Positions 63,696-64,000 of a stretch of 64,000 bases of DNA are shown here, piece after piece. The DNA is from Fratercula arctica (taxonomy: Eukaryota; Chordata; Aves; Charadriiformes; Alcidae). The DNA lies in contig CANTUZ010000001.1 in NCBI GenBank assembly GCA_947846985.1, positions 116,019,757 through 116,083,756 of the forward strand, written 5' to 3'. Made by a program: the position numbers and the translations under genes. Every line of letters starts with the position of its first letter. Within the stretch, counting starts at the first letter, position 1. The notes beneath the pieces were generated by a model. The model did no database searches. It saw only the letters and a list, made by a program, of their open reading frames with translations, and was not told where the DNA came from.

Positions 63696-64000
63696 TACTC
63701 TCAGGCACCCTCCCTTTTTCTTCAGGCTCAACCCTAGGTTTCCGGCAGCAGAGTCTCAGGTGCCAGATTTTATTAAAATAAGCAATTTAATTAAAAGGTA
63801 CAGCAGCAAGGTCATCCCAGATTGGGTGCCTCCAAAAAGGGAGGGACCCCAAACAAAGAAATCCCTGGGCAATTACACCCTTGTGACCTTTACACCTGCC
63901 CCTCATGCGCTGTTCATGTGTCTTTCAGTCCAGTGGTGATTTTTGGTCTGGGGTCTTCTAACACCTTATTGGATTCTTTTTCTGTGTCCAGGCAGGCAGG
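63502..64000 (-). mobile_element. Candidate retroviral LTR, cut by the window end
   Basis: On the minus strand the sequence has a polyadenylation signal AATAAA (63769-63774) after TTGCTTATTTT, then TCTGGCACCTGAGACTCTGC, which looks like an R/U5 region. The low-coordinate end reads TGTTAAAGAAGCTG on the plus strand, that is, a CTTTAACA terminus on the LTR strand, fitting the TG...CA rule. The GC content is higher than in the flank and the junction at about 63500 is sharp. No reading frame of retroviral type is present, so this would be a solo LTR or one end of an element continuing past 64000. The family is not recognised. Confidence 0.5.
63642..63692 (+). repeat. (CT)n(CA)n compound microsatellite
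   Basis: About ten CT dinucleotides (63642-63661) followed by about fifteen CA (63662-63692). It lies within the candidate LTR. Confidence 0.95.

Noticed and set aside
1..64000. CRISPR arrays, operons, tRNA or rRNA genes
   Set aside because: None seen; the intron-exon structure and CR1 content show vertebrate nuclear DNA, and no tRNA cloverleaf or rRNA segment was recognised.

Overview
The window looks like avian nuclear DNA. It is AT-rich and gene-sparse, and its recognisable interspersed repeats are almost all 5'-truncated CR1 LINEs. Several end in the octamer tail ATTCTATG/ATTCTGTG and encode the C-terminal part of CR1 ORF2. Mammalian-type SINEs and L1 were not seen. The species cannot be named from the sequence.

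One gene is supported: the 5' end of EPHA6 (ephrin type-A receptor 6), on the minus strand. Coding exon 1 (52054-52156) carries the start codon and signal peptide. It lies in a 2 kb CpG island that is the likely promoter. Coding exon 2 (13988-14052) is 65 bp and encodes the start of the ephrin-binding domain. The two exons join through a split valine codon, with consensus splice sites on both sides. Intron 1 is therefore 38,001 bp, and 1-13987 is the start of intron 2. Exon 3, which holds most of the ligand-binding domain, is not in the window and must lie beyond base 1.

Layout: 1-13987 is intron 2, with a six-unit 41-bp minisatellite, four CR1 copies and an ERVL-like LTR scrap. 13988-14052 is exon 2. 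14053-52053 is intron 1, with CR1 copies at 18.2 (weak), 19.9, 29.2, 32.3, 34.7, 37.4, 45.5 and 47.1 (weak) kb, plus several T/G-rich simple repeats. 51470-53560 is the CpG island with exon 1 and the presumed 5' UTR. 53583-53814 is a T-run followed by a G-rich, quadruplex-prone tract. 53880-63500 is upstream intergenic DNA with one CR1 tail and simple repeats. 63502-64000 is a candidate minus-strand LTR cut by the window end.

I found no new gene system. The points most worth checking are the EPHA6 N-terminus (a stop codon closes off a mammalian-type N-terminal extension, and there are overlapping upstream ORFs), the 41-bp minisatellite, the hairpin insertion inside one CR1, an inverted CR1 pair in intron 2, and the terminal LTR. 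Most other open frames are chance frames in GC-rich DNA or CR1 relics.
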